A DNA stretch of 64,000 nt from Nothopassalora personata (lineage: Eukaryota; Ascomycota; Dothideomycetes; Mycosphaerellales; Mycosphaerellaceae). Where the stretch lies: NCBI GenBank assembly GCA_033816765.1, contig CM066296.1, positions 620,001 through 684,000 on the forward strand. Reading direction: 5' to 3'. A program made the translations under genes and the position numbers. Positions 1-12,129 of this stretch are shown in pieces. The stretch's first letter is position 1, and every line of letters begins with the position of its first letter. The notes under the pieces were generated by a model. It searched no databases, was not told where the DNA came from, and saw only the letters and a program-made list of their open reading frames with translations.

Positions 1-1097
1 CCGGATACTTTAGAGTCGTATCGTCGTTCTATAGCTCTCTCGTAGAGCTTATCGTTAAGATTAATCGTAACTCTAACGAGGTCGCCTAAGCTATCGATCT
101 TCCGACCGTCCCTTATTAACTCGTCCTTAATATACTCCTTTAGTCCTCTTCGGTATATAACTTAAAGTGCTTCGTCGTCCTAATCGGTAAGTTACGCGTA
201 TTCCTAGAATTTAGCAGTATATTCGGTAGTAGACGTCTTCTAGGTTAAATGCTAAATAACACGAACGGTAGTAGTAATCTTATTAGAGACACTAAAGACG
301 CTCTTTATAGTATACTTAAGATAGTTATATAACCTAAAGATTCCATCGGTATTGTCTTCTCCGTTACTATCTAGGTATTTCCTAAGGAATAGTTTAACCT
401 AATGTTATACTCGTCCTCTTAAAAAGGTAGTAGTAAAGATAGGCTTAAGGTTCTTAGGTATAGAGTTAAATAAGAAGTACATGTCTATCTAAGAGACCTA
501 AGTGTCGAACTTGTCTCGGTCGCTATAGTAGTATTCTAGCTTACTAACCTTAAGGGTGTCGTTACCTATATAAGTAGCTAAGGCATTAATAGCATCGTTC
601 GCGGTCTAAGGTCGTCGGGCTCTACTTACTTTACTAGGGGCGGGTGTTCCCCGTTTACTCTATCGGTCTCCTATCGTAGAGGGCGTTTAAAGCTATTAGG
701 TTTAGTATAACCTAATAATATTACAAGTTAAGAAGACAAGCTTAATCGGGTTTATTCTCGGGCCGATAGGAAGTCGAGGGAGAGTAATAAAGTAGTAGCT
801 ATCTTATCTTATAAAGATTAAGTAGTAGTAAGGTAGAGGTTAGGTTATAGTGCATTCTAAATAGTAATATTAAATAGTGAGTTAAACGCATTAAAACTAT
901 AAGGGTTTCTTAGCGTTCCTAAGTACAAAGGAGATTTATAGATCTCGGTAATTAGTCTAATTATTCTAAGTATAAGCAGTCTAATTAGTCTAAGCATAAG
1001 TAGTCTAATCGCTCTAAGTCTAAGCGCTTAGGTAGGATAAGTTACGTGTTCGTCTTATCGTTACAATTCTAGGGTCTATAGGAATCATTCCGTAACA
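1..1097 (-). mobile_element. Partial second copy of Gypsy element A (gag side plus 5' LTR), RIP-mutated
   Basis: This stretch matches 19,849-20,920 almost base for base, so it is a second copy of the same minus-strand LTR element. It continues off the left edge of the window. The shared sequence stops abruptly at 1,097 with CCGTAACA, which ends in the CA expected at an LTR terminus; the other copy ends CCGTAATA at 20,920. The five bases after it (1,098-1,102, CTAAC) are the presumed target duplication, but the partner is outside the window. CpA and TpG are scarce and TpA abundant, as expected after RIP. No open frame of useful length survives. Confidence 0.8.
950..1040. repeat. Short tandem repeat inside the LTR of element A
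   Basis: An imperfect unit of about 17-18 bases, built on AGTCTAATNNNTCTAAG, is repeated here. The copy at 20,800-20,860 has fewer units, which explains most of the length difference between the two copies (1,097 versus 1,072 bases). It is a length-variable minisatellite within the LTR. Confidence 0.6.
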
Positions 1098-3938
1098 CTA
1101 ACTAGGGTAGTAAATATAACACTTTTACCTTTACGGCTAGTAATAGTCCCCTCCTACGAACTATTATCGCAGTTACGGGCAGTAAGCCGTACCTTACGGG
1201 CCTATGGACGTCCTAGGATTATTAGTAAGTTTAGATCCGAGGAGATAAATATGTCTACCTAGTAGTAAACCCTAAATACCTAAATATCTAGATTGCCTAT
1301 AACACCTTTAAACTAGGCCCGCCCTCTAGCACCTCGAAAGGTAAGCTAAGCACTCAACATTAATAGTAACCTAGACCTATAAGCGTTCCTCTAGCCGATA
1401 ATATTTACCTCGGAACCCTTATTAATTAGGCACCTAATCTAGTTCTTATTTATCCTAAACTCCGCTACTACCTAAGGACTAGGGACTATAGTAAAGTTGT
1501 TAAGGATACTAGAGAGCCCGATTTTCTTAACGTCCTTATATAGCTTAGTAGTAGGCACCGTACCCTTAGAGTAAAGTATAGTTAAATACACTCTAATATA
1601 CTAGGCCTAACTATCTTCGCGGAAGACCTCCTTATTATACTTAGGCTTATCTTTATAGGTAACTACTTATCTAGTACGAACCTTAGGGTCCTTTCCTATA
1701 AGACGTCGTACTATAGCGAGCTTCTCCTAAAGAGCGGGGGTGTTAGTAACGCGACCGAAGAGGGTAGCCTTAAACTAGCGACTATATCGAAACTAATCCT
1801 AGGCATTTACATTAGGAAACGTCGTCTAGAGGATCTAATTAATCTAGTAGATAATACCTTCTTCCTTTATAACCGGGCTATTACTAGCCGAACTATATTA
1901 TCGGACGTAGTTGTTAATCCTTATAGTCTTAGCATTCTATATACGCTTCCTTTATACGAAGGGGGCGTTTACGGGACTAATAGGCATATCCTTAGGCAGT
2001 CCTTTACTAGTATCGTTCCCTAGTTTATTTACTTAGGCATTATTTCCCCTTCCTAGGGTTACCCCGGATTTAGCTAATAATTGAGTTTTGCTTATTTAAC
2101 CATTAACTTCGTTAATTATTTTAACCTTCTACTAGTTAATCTTAGCTTACTAGATCTCCTATTCTAATTAAAGGCGAACTTTCTTAGTAGCCTTAGCTCG
2201 GGCTCGTAGATCCTAGGCTAAGGACCGGGTCCTCGGGTACGTATTCTTTAGAATGCCTACGGGTACCTTCCCTTTTACTTTATTAGACTATATAGGATAG
2301 GTAGATACCTCGTTAAGCTCGCCTAAGTCGATCGCCTACTCCGCTTTACTTTCTCCGAATAAGACCTAATATATCCTAGTAGCCTTCTCTATTTAGCTAG
2401 ACCGTGCGTCCTAAGGGCTATACTCTATTAAATGCCTAAAGTTATAAGGGGGCTTAGAATAATTAGGAGGCGTAACCTTAGTTACCCTAGTATAGTCCCT
2501 ACCTATCTATTACTTACGTAGTACGGGAATTTTATACTAGTTATTAAACTCGATCGGCCTATAATGTCCTTTAAGTAGAGGGAGCATATAGAGCAGTTTC
2601 GGTTTACTATAGTCCCTCCGAAAGTTAAATTTAGTAGGACGCGGATCGCCTTCTTTCCCTAGATACTACTAGTTATTCGGGGCGAGGTATACGTAGCCCC
2701 GGGATATTAAGGACCTTATCGCCCTACAATTGCTAGCCTAGTGCTTCGAACTGCTACAGTTATAGTAATAACTATCTATCGCTTTAGACTGTTCGCGATT
2801 CTAGGATAGGGGACGCTATATTACGTAAACCTATAGCTTAGTGTCTAGGTCGTACCTCTCCGGTTATATAGAGCGTTAATTCTCGCTTAAGTAGAAGGAA
2901 CCCGCGTCCGCGACGCGACCGCGCTAGTATATACGTATATTTATTTTAGCTACCTTCTAGATTAGGTTATTATTAATAATAGTCCTAGAGGTAGCCTTCT
3001 TAAGCGTGTTAATCTTAGGCTTAAGGCGCGGCATTTACTTTACGACTAAGCGGTATAGCTAAGGTAAAGTAAGAGGGAAATCTATATATATAGCTTTCTA
3101 TCCCTCCTTACTATCTACGATGCTAGTAGCTTTATCGAGGATTCTCTAAAAGTCCCTAAACTTCTTAGGCTGCTTTAGGTAAAGCCCGTAAGCCTTATAG
3201 ACCGCTTTTACGACTGCCTCTAGCAATTCCTAAAGGAGGAGGCGACTCCGGGAGCTATTATCTAAATCCTTAGGTTTAATTAGGTTACTTAAGGATACAA
3301 ACAGGCGGATGAATTCCTTTACATTCTATTCTTCGGGCCTCTTACCTTACTACGCCCTAATAATCTCCTTAAGATATTCCCGACTCCCTAATATCGAGTA
3401 GGCGTTAAACCTTAAGAACTCTAATAAGAACGCCCTCCTAAAACGTGCCTTATTAGTAAGCTACCTAGGTAGTCTTATAACTATACGCCGGATAGTAGTT
3501 TCGCAATTGCGCTTAAACCTACCCTAGAAATCATCCTTCTCAATAGATGCCCGAGGCGGATACTAGTCTATTAGGTTACTAAACCGCTCCTAGAACTTAG
3601 TAGCATTAGTGCTATTAAAGAACGGATTCTTAGTACCTCCTAGAGGTAGAAAGCGAGGGCTAGCGCTTTCTATTACTACTACTAATCGTCTAAAGAGGGT
3701 AGTTATAGCATCTATTCTAATTATACTATTCGTTCCTATACCTATACCTAATTTAGCGGCGTTAGTTCCGCTTCTCCCTTCTTTACTAGATTTAGGTGTT
3801 TCCCCTTCCTCCGATTCCTCTATCCCCTTCTAAGGGATAGAGTCCCTATAGACCCCTTCTATTTTCGTAGGGTTTATAGGCTACTCGTAGCCTCTACCTA
3901 TGTCGGTAAAGGTACTAAGTTTTTCTAGTAATACAGCC

Positions 3939-3943
3939 GTATC
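3939..3943. repeat. Target-site duplication GTATC, left copy
   Basis: GTATC directly precedes the left LTR of the Copia element and recurs at 9,558-9,562 directly after the right LTR. This fixes the element boundaries. Confidence 0.85.
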
Positions 3944-4190
3944 TGTTAAGTTAAGACCTTATAGGATACGTAGTTAGTAGCAGAGTGGAGTAAGAGATTA
4001 ATCTTTAACTAGCTAATAGCTATAGGGCATATAGCAATATATTAGGAACTAATGCGTTAATTGTATTAGATGTCTATCTAAGCTAAAGGGGAGAGAAGGT
4101 GTCTTCCGATAAGCTAAGTTATCGTAGATGCCTTAGGCTATTAGATTATAACCTAACTATTAGCTCCCCTTAAGATGCTACATCTTAATA
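3944..4190 (-). repeat. Copia 3' LTR (left)
   Basis: 247 bp, starting TGTTAAGTTAAG and ending CTTAATA (ACA changed to ATA). It is a near-identical direct copy of 9,311-9,557, differing mainly by C/T and G/A transitions. Confidence 0.9.
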
Positions 4191-7100
4191 CTCCTACTTA
4201 TCTTATATAGGAGGTTACAGTCTACTCTTCTCCTATTAGTAGTATTTAGACCTCTATAATAGGTTGAGCTAGCTTACAAACCTCTAGAAGTGTAGACTAG
4301 TCTTTAGCTTTATAAACCTATCTATAACTATCTTAGATGTTAGGGTGTACTTAATAGTAATAAGCCTTCTCTACTAAAGTTTCCTAATAGTATTGTAGGC
4401 AATGTTAATGTACTTTAACTTATCATAAACATGTGCATCCCTTACTAGGGTAAGGGCAGCTTAGTTATTACCTCTTAATTGGACTAGTCTTAAGCTTAAT
4501 ATAGTCTCCTAGTTTCTAGTGATCCTTAGTTAGTAGGAACAGTCTCCTACTAACTCTAGACAGTCTATCTCCCTTAGTAGTGAAGCTAGGAATTAGGATT
4601 GCTTTACACATATATTTATAGCTATGTATTTAGCTTCTATTATAGATGTTACTATAGACTTTTACTTCTTGCTTATCTAGGAGACTAGTGCCCTATAGAG
4701 GAAGAAGACATACCTAAGGATAGAGACTCTGTCTACTTTATCTATTACATAATTAGAGTCACAGTATCTAACTAGGCATCCTTCTCTATGCCTAGAGAAG
4801 ACAAGGCTAAGATTAGGATATAACCTTAGATATCTTGTAATCTTCTTTAAAGCCTTTATGTAGTAGGTGGATAGGTCACTTATAAATAAGCTTATCCTTC
4901 CTAGGGCAAAAGTAATATCTAGCCTTATAATTGTTACTAGCTACATCTATGTACTATTAATACTCTAGTACTCTGCCTTATTATACCTCTTATCTATGTA
5001 GCTTAAAGGTTTAAGAGCCTTATTGCTGTCTATAGGTGAGTGTGTAGGTGCTGCCTTCTTATAGTTTATCCCTATCTTAGTAAGGTTGTCCCTAACAAAG
5101 TGTCCCTAGTTAAGTTTTAGGATTCCTCTCCTCCTATCCCTTGTAACTCTTATGCTAAGGATCTTTTTAGGTTTACTAAGATCTTTAATCTTAAAGACTT
5201 TACTAAGTTCTCTTTTAAACTAGAGAATATCTATTAACTTTAGTGCAGCAATTAGAATGTTATCTATATATGTAAGAATTATAATCTCTTTTTCCTTATG
5301 AATAAGTAGGCATAGATCTACCTCTAACTATATAAATCCAATCTCTCTAAGCTTTAATACATAGAGTTGATTCTAATCTCTAGCTACTTGCTTAAGTCTA
5401 TATAAGCTTTTAAGGATCTTAAACACTATGTTTAGTAGGAGCTTAACTCCTAGTAGTAGTAATATAAAGATGTCTTTATAGAGGGTGCTTTCTATAAACG
5501 CATTATTTACATCTACTTAGTGAAGATAGAGATCCTTCTTGCACATAATAGCTATAAATACCCTAAGGGTGTCCTGTCTAACTCTAGGCGCAAATGTCTC
5601 TATAAAGTTAACACTAAACTTCTATAAAAAGCCCCTTATAACTAGCCTAGCCTTAAACTTTTTAATGGCTCTACTAATGCTTCTTTTAATATTAAAGACC
5701 TATCTTAACGTAACTAAGTTTGCTCCTTTTAGTAGAACAGCATTCTCCTAGGTGTTATTACTCTATAGAGCATCTAGCTCCTTCTAGATTGCTTCCTTCT
5801 AAAGGTGTCCCTATTTCTTGTTATTTATAGCATCCTTATAGGACTTTAGAATTAGGATCTCTTACTTGTATACAATGACTTCTACAGTTACTATAAAGGC
5901 TATCTCCTTAACTTCTTCTAGGAATTTACTATCCTATAGTACTAAATCATCTACTAATTGTATAGCTATAAAGAAAGCTTAGTAGTAAGTAGCAAGGTTC
6001 TCTAAGAGGTCTATTGCTTCTCCTACTTTAGTAGCTAGTTTAGGTATAGGGACTATAGATCTTAGGGCTTTCTGTTTCTATTTATAGCCCTTAATATTAT
6101 AGTTAGCCCTCCTCTTACTAAGGGATAATCTAAGAGTAGTTACTTATGTCCTAGTAACATTCTTTTCCTAGAGATCTAGTAAGCTTATCTTAATTAGCTT
6201 ATCGATTTTCTAAAATTCCCCTACATTCTTTAGAGGCTAGGGAAGTTACATAAATAGCTTTCTTAGCTAGGCTGTTACTAGGCTACTCTGCTAAATGATT
6301 AAATAGTGAATAGGTTACTCTAAGGATATGTCCTTCCTTAGCCTCCCTAATAGTCTCCTAGCTAGTGCATTGCTTAATAGATTCAATTTTGTAACATTAA
6401 GATCTATATTACCTCTAGGTTAGTCCTTAAAGAAGTCTATATATGTGTGTTATTTAATAGCTTTTATGTCTAGTTCCTAAAAGAGCTAGGCCTTAGCTGT
6501 GTTTTTAACGTATCTAATAAACACTGCTTCTTTACCTCTGTTTATTAGTTTATTACTTCTTGCCTATTAAGGCTAGGATCTTATGTCTATGTAGACAATA
6601 GCTTTACATCCCTAAACCTTCAAATAGTTAATAGTTAGCTTAATACTATTAAAGGCTTCATCTAGTGAAACCTTAAACCTATTATAGTCTAGACTATTTA
6701 GTAGTTTGTTCCTTATATAGGTTTAGGCTTCTAGTGCTTTAGGCTAGAATTCAATTAGTATCTTAGCCTCTTTAAGCATTACCCTTATAGAGTCTTCTAA
6801 GGTTTATATTAACCTTTTAACTAGTCCATTTTAGAGCGAGTTATATGCCTTAGTATGCTCTAGCCTAATTCCTAAATCCTTCTCCTACTGCTTAACTAAT
6901 GTAATAAGTTCCCTTACATTATTAAGCCTAACTGCTTTTAACTATGCTAATGATTTCCTCTCTACCTTAATCTTCTAGTTCTAGAGAGCAACTAGAGTAT
7001 CTTCTCTTTTCTTAAGAGGATAGGTCCACTTTTTTCTAGAGAAGTTATTAACAATCTTAAGCTAGTATTTGAACCCTAGCCTTAATGTTAGTAGTAGACT

Positions 7101-9310
7101 ATATATGTTAATAGATACAAGGGCAAGTCTTTTAGGTCTTCTCTTAGTAACTTTACCTTTGTACTTCTTTATCTTTACTATTAAACACACTCTATACTAG
7201 TAGAAGCTATCCCTAGGAATAGGAATAGGTTCTTTTAAGTCTGTTACCTTATAAAGATTCTAGAGCAAGTTCTTCCTAAAGTGTGCAAATCTTCTATGCT
7301 AAAGCTCCTACTGTTTTAGGTTAGTCTCTAATTTAGTAGTTATAAAGGCATTCTCTATTAGTAGTACACATAATAAGTAATATGCCCTTTCTTATAGTAG
7401 AGGAGAAATCTCATTAATAAATAGAACCCCCCTAAGGAGCCTTGTCTAGACAACAGTTTAGCTAGAGTGGGATACAAGAGAAAATAAAGGAGGTTAGATA
7501 CTAAACTGCTTACTAAACTAGTTCTAAGAAACTAGGTTTACCCCTAGCTTAGGTATAAGCAGAATATCTTCTAAAACAACTTTCCTACTAGATCTCCTAC
7601 TTATCTCTATAGTCCTAATATAAGTAGCTAACAAATGCCCACCTCCCACTTTAATCTATTTCTTCTTTATTAAGGGAGTTATAGATCTAAAGAGGCAGTT
7701 CTAGTTAGTTATATAGGATAAAGCACAAGAATTAAGTAACTACTCTAATAAGGGGAACTTGCCTTAGACTTCTATAGTTAAGTAAGCTACTTTATTATAC
7801 TTATTATTATTAGACATTGTCTTCTAGGATAAGTTGCATAAGTTAGGTAGCTCTTAGGTAGAGAAACCTTTCCTAGTCTTCCTTGTTTTAGAGGAAGGAG
7901 ACTAGGCCTAGTTCTTCTAGAGTAATAGTATATTAGAGCTAAGTTTCTTTACTATTTTCTTAAGTTCCTCTATAGAGGACTTCTCTCTTAGTGTTCTTCT
8001 TAAAGATAGTAGTAGAGATCTTCTCTTCTTAATATGTGTTGCATTCTAGGAGGATAGTACTTAGGAATAAGATCTAAGGACCTTCTTTGCCTTAGAGAGA
8101 CTAGGGCAGTCCTTAATAAGATAGTCCTTCTTATAGAGAAGGCAGGAAAGTAATCTTACCTAACCTAAGGGCCTAACCTAGGTAGCTACTATACTATACT
8201 TAGCCTTAGAGGGATTTAATCTAGCCTCTTAAGCCTTAAGGATCTTTAAGGTCCTTTTATAATCTATCTTTAGCTAAGCTATAATAGTATCCCTAGCTAT
8301 ATAGTAGTTAGGTAGTAGTAAGCTTAAAAGCTAGGTTATTCTTATATTAGCTTTCCTATAGTACTAGCCCTCTAGGTTAACATTAGCAATCCTCCTTCTA
8401 AGAGACACTAGGTGTGCCTATGTAGATCTAATAGTGAACTCTTTACTTATCTTAAAGTTTATAAACTGTTTTGTAAGCTTATATACATAGGTTAGTAACA
8501 CCTAGCTATACTTGTTCTAGAGATATACCTATATCTTAGTAGCTTTTCTAGATTCGTAAGAGCCCTTAAGCTTAAATTCATCTTCTTCTATAATCCTACT
8601 TAGGATACTAAAGTAGCAAGCTGCATTTTGTTTTGTCTATATTAGTATATTAAGAATCTCTTTAATCTTAGTCTCTTCCTAGAGTTTTAGGTTCTTGCCC
8701 TTAATGTTGTTAAATAATACTTCTAATAGGTTATCAATTATAAAGAATGCTAACTAGCTCTCTATCTTATATCTCTAAAGGTTGAACTATCTCTTCTAGT
8801 TGTCTCTCCTAAGAATTAGGATTTTAGTTCCCTTCTCTTCTCCTTTCTCTTAGTGTAAATCTATAATAAATTGAATGTAATGAAACAAGGTGTATATGCT
8901 TCAAAGTCGTAGCTTAGGTCCTGCTAAGGCTTTTAGTATAGAATAGTAAGGTTCGTAGGTGTAGATACTAAGGCCTACTTAGTAGGGTAAAGAAAGAGCG
9001 GTGTAGTCTCGGAGCTAGGACACAGGTCTATCTCTCCTAGTAGAGTTCTAAATAACTTACTTAAAGTCCTTCTTAATAGTATCTCGATGCAGTTCTGCCT
9101 ATAGAGTGTCTTTAAGGTATTAGCTTATAGTAAGCCGTATAGAGTCCTTTTCTAGATTACCTATTACTTAGTATTAAACTAGGCTCCTTAATAGGACAGA
9201 TAGGGTAGACTTCTACTTCCTAGATGTTTTCTACTATAATAGCAAGGGATACAAGTAACCTGTACTAATATAGGTTACTCTTACTCCTACATAAACTCGG
9301 GCTTATAACC

Positions 9311-9557
9311 TATTAAGTTAAGACCTTATAGGATACGTAGTTAGTAGCGGAGTGGAGTAAGAGATTAATCTTTAACTAGCTAATAGCTACAGGGTATGCA
9401 GCAATATATTAGGAACCAATGCGTTAATTGTGTTAGATGTCTATCTAAGCTAAAGTGGAGAGAAGGTGTCTTCCGATAAGCTAAGTTATTGTAGATGCCT
9501 TAGGCTATTAGATTATAACCTAACTGTTAGCTCCCCTTAAGATGCTACATCTTAATA
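9311..9557 (-). repeat. Copia 5' LTR (right)
   Basis: 247 bp, direct copy of 3,944-4,190. It starts TATTAAG, a RIP-type change of TG to TA at the terminus, and is followed by GTATC. Confidence 0.9.
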
Positions 9558-9562
9558 GTATC
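9558..9562. repeat. Target-site duplication GTATC, right copy
   Basis: Matches 3,939-3,943 on the other side of the Copia element. Confidence 0.85.
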
Positions 9563-9654
9563 TATTATTACGTAGTACTTACTTTAGAATGCACTAATAC
9601 TAGTTATTACTTAATAGGACCTTATAACCGTAATTGTTACTAAATACCTTAGAC

Positions 9655-9765
9655 TTTAAGTGTTTTCGACCTTAGTCGACCTTAACCGTAAACCTTAACC
9701 TTAAGTAATAACCTTAACCGTAAACCTTAGACCTTAAACCGTAATTTTAACCTTATAAACTAGAT
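9655..9765. repeat. Degenerate AACCTTA-type repeat in the leader of element X
   Basis: About 110 bases are built from variants of ACCTTAACCGTAA and ACCTTAG. The stretch lies between the 5' LTR and gag of element X. It is not a clean telomeric (CCCTAA) array. Confidence 0.5.
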
Positions 9766-9819
9766 ACTAATACGCTACCGGGTGTACACTTAATACCCCC
9801 CCTTATTAACTACTAAAAT

Positions 9820-10188
9820 AATGTCTACTAACTACCCTATATAGACCTGTCCGAGTTGTAGTAGTATAGAGCGGCGCTTATATAAGTAGGGGTATTTACC
9901 GGTCCCGGGACCGTAAAATTAGGTTACGTAACGAGTAGCGTAGTAGCTAGATAAATAAGAGGATTAGCGGACTTAAACCCCTATACCCTCTACTCGAGAG
10001 GTATAAACTGAATTGTTTCCTTAATGCTACGCTTACAATGCTTAACTGCGTAGTATATATCTTAATAGCTATACTAGGTCCTACTAGCTTACCTAAATAT
10101 CTAATTAAACTAAAATGAAATTAGGGCAAGTTAGACCTAAGGGACCCCCTCTAAACCTAAGGTTAATACAACCTATCAGTCGTTAATA
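9820..10188 (-). repeat. 5' LTR of element X
   Basis: About 369 bp, present as an inverted copy at 17,846-18,215. The block starts AATGTCTACTAAC and ends CGTTAATA. It sits directly against a reverse transcriptase fragment of element A (10,194 onward), so X inserted into A. Confidence 0.75.
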
Positions 10189-10563
10189 GTACTAATAATA
10201 AAGCCTAAGAATTTAACTTCTTTCTTATAGAATTCGCATTTCTCGGGTACTGTCTTAAATCCTAAACGCGTAAGTTGTTCGAATACGTCCTAGACTTGTT
10301 TTATATAATTCTAAAGGGATCCTTTCGTATAGACTAGTATGTCGTCTATGTATACGATAATATACACGTCGAGTAGGTCTCTAAGTGTTTTATTAAAAAG
10401 GTCCTAGTAGGATGCGGGTACGTTAGTTAGCCCTATTAGTATAACTAAGAATTTATAGAGTCCGTATCTTATCCTAAAAGCGGTTTTCTATTCTTCTCCT
10501 TCTACTATACGGATAGTATAGAAGGCATCTCGTAGATTAATCTTCGTGTACTAGTCGGATCCG

Positions 10564-10568
10564 GTTAA
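10564..10568. repeat. Target-site duplication GTTAA, left copy
   Basis: GTTAA precedes the left LTR of Gypsy B and recurs at 17,170-17,174. Removing B rejoins the reverse transcriptase frame of element A. Confidence 0.9.
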
Positions 10569-10764
10569 TGTAAGGGGTAGCCTAGTAGCTAACCCTTACA
10601 TATAGCCTTATATGTAACATACGGTCGCGACCGGCTACTAAGCCGCACGTGACACGTATACGTACACCTTGCGACGCGCGATGCGTCTTAAACAAAAGGT
10701 AAGAATTAGTTCATCTACGACTAGTAGGTCGTAGGCGTGCTATATATTACGACATCCCTTAACA
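10569..10764 (+). repeat. Gypsy B 5' LTR
   Basis: 196 bp, beginning TGTAAGGGG and ending CCCTTAACA, which form a short imperfect inverted repeat as expected for LTR ends. Direct copy of 16,974-17,169. Confidence 0.9.
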
Positions 10765-10879
10765 GTTCTAATTCTTCTCTTCGTTATAATCTATACACGC
10801 TATAGAGTCCGAACGCGACGATAGTAGCGCTACGCCTACGGCTCCCCTAAGCCCTAGGGCCTAGTAATAAGCGAGGCGT

Positions 10880-11990
10880 ATAGCCTTAGTCGTAAGGAGG
10901 GATGCCCTTCGGGTAGATGTTAAGGAGAAGGGGATATAGAGGGAGATTAAACAGTTAGAGATCTTACGGGACGCAAGCGTGCCGCCGGCGGACCCTTAGG
11001 GCGAATCCGGCGGAGAACTATCCCCTACTCCCCCTCCCCCTCCTCTATCTATAGCAACTAACGATAATATCGTAGCTCGAGGCGCGGTCGCATCGTATAC
11101 GACACGTTTACGTCTTAAAGAACCTACGCCTTTTAGAGGGGACTCGATTAAGAAAGTACGGGTATTCCTAAGGGAGCTCTCTCTTATCTTTACCCTCTTA
11201 GGCGGTACGTATACGACGAACGAGTTAAAGGTCCTATATAGGGTTATGTACCTAAGCGGAGAGGTAAGTAAGCGATAGTACGCTAACTATAGCGTCCTTA
11301 ACCTTAAAGGGTATATATACTAGGACTTTAAGGAGTTCTATCGAGACGTATACGGTAACCCTATAAACCGCGTGCTTAACGTAATATTAGAGTATAAGGC
11401 GGTAAAATAGAAGGATAACTAGATAGTACGTTAGTTTACAACTAAGCTAGATGTTATAGAGGATTAGTTAGGGGACTATACGGAGGCGTAACGCGTGCGA
11501 CATATACTCGCTAAGCTTACGCCTAGCCTACGGTCCGTAATCGTTAAGTTTTATAATATCCTAACAACTAGAGAGGAACTAGTAATCCTAGCTTCGCGTA
11601 TTAAAAGTACGGAGCGTAGTAGCGGAGGGTACGACCGCGGGTAGTATAGTCGCCGTAGGCGAGAGACTAAGGGCGACTAAGGGCGAAGCGATCGTAGCTC
11701 GAAGTAGTAGAAGTATAGTTAGGCGTCGCGCGACCCGGGTACGAGTTACTAGCGGGACGCCGGCGGATTGTCTATAACCTTCGATAGGACTAAAGCGGAG
11801 TACTATAGATGCTATAAGAAGGGTTACATTAAGACGGATTGCCCGAATAGGCACCTATAGAAGGACCGTAACGCGTAAGCGGTTCGTAGGGTAGACGCTA
11901 CGAAGGCTCTAACTAAGAAGGGTAGCGACTAGGGAAAAGGTAGAGGACTAGAAGTAGGTCGCTCCTAAGTCCGAGTTTTCCTAAAGTCGA
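10880..11990 (+). pseudogene. gag remnant of Gypsy B
   Basis: The plus frame reads as a gag polyprotein with a helical capsid region around 11,100-11,600 and a Gly/Arg/Ser-rich linker. A zinc knuckle follows at 11,801-11,842. Its 14 residues keep the C-x2-C-x4-H-x4-C spacing, but the first Cys and the His are both Tyr (TGT to TAT and CAT to TAT, both RIP-type). Stops fall at expected Trp and Gln codons. Confidence 0.75.
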
Positions 11991-12129
11991 CCCTTTAAGG
12001 CGAGTAGATGTGTGTCTAGCGCGTTACTTACGAGGCGTAGTCGAGACTCGTAAGGGCTTTCGCGAGGCTACGTTTCTCCTAGATAACTATACGGATCTTA
12101 GCCTAGTATCGTATAAGTATATACTCCGA

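Larger units (their letters stand above)
3944..9557 (-). mobile_element. Complete Copia (Ty1-type) LTR retrotransposon, RIP-inactivated
   Basis: Two 247-bp direct LTRs (3,944-4,190 and 9,311-9,557) and a 5-bp duplication GTATC bound a 5,614-bp element read on the minus strand. The reverse transcriptase active site is at about 5,251-5,287 and reads IIILTYIDNILI, where YVDD is usual for Copia. A Cys-rich, zinc-knuckle-like motif ending in KDCP lies near 8,104-8,150, in the gag part. Every frame is interrupted by multiple stops, so it is dead. It inserted into element X. Confidence 0.85.
1103..10188 (-). mobile_element. LTR element X (gag-zinc knuckle-retropepsin), split by a Copia element
   Basis: Read on the minus strand, 3,940 down to 1,250 keeps one frame broken almost only by TAG/TAA. 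In order it gives a gag-like helical region (about 3,520-2,990), a zinc knuckle near 2,740-2,790 with the first Cys changed to Tyr, and an aspartic protease near 1,420-1,230 that reads GSEVNIIG and ends in ILGRP. This is the gag-protease layout of an LTR retrotransposon. The element is interrupted at 3,944-9,557 by Copia, and its left side is cut at 1,097 by a copy of element A. The right end is its 5' LTR (9,820-10,188). The reverse transcriptase would lie beyond the left interruption. The family assignment beyond LTR retroelement is open. Confidence 0.65.

Noticed and set aside
3609..3833. 74-codon plus-strand frame
   Set aside because: It is the complement of the element X gag frame on the minus strand, in RIP-mutated sequence.
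9655..9765. Telomere-like repeat
   Set aside because: Units are ACCTTA/CCGTAA variants, irregular and inside a retroelement leader; no run of CCCTAA or TTAGGG.
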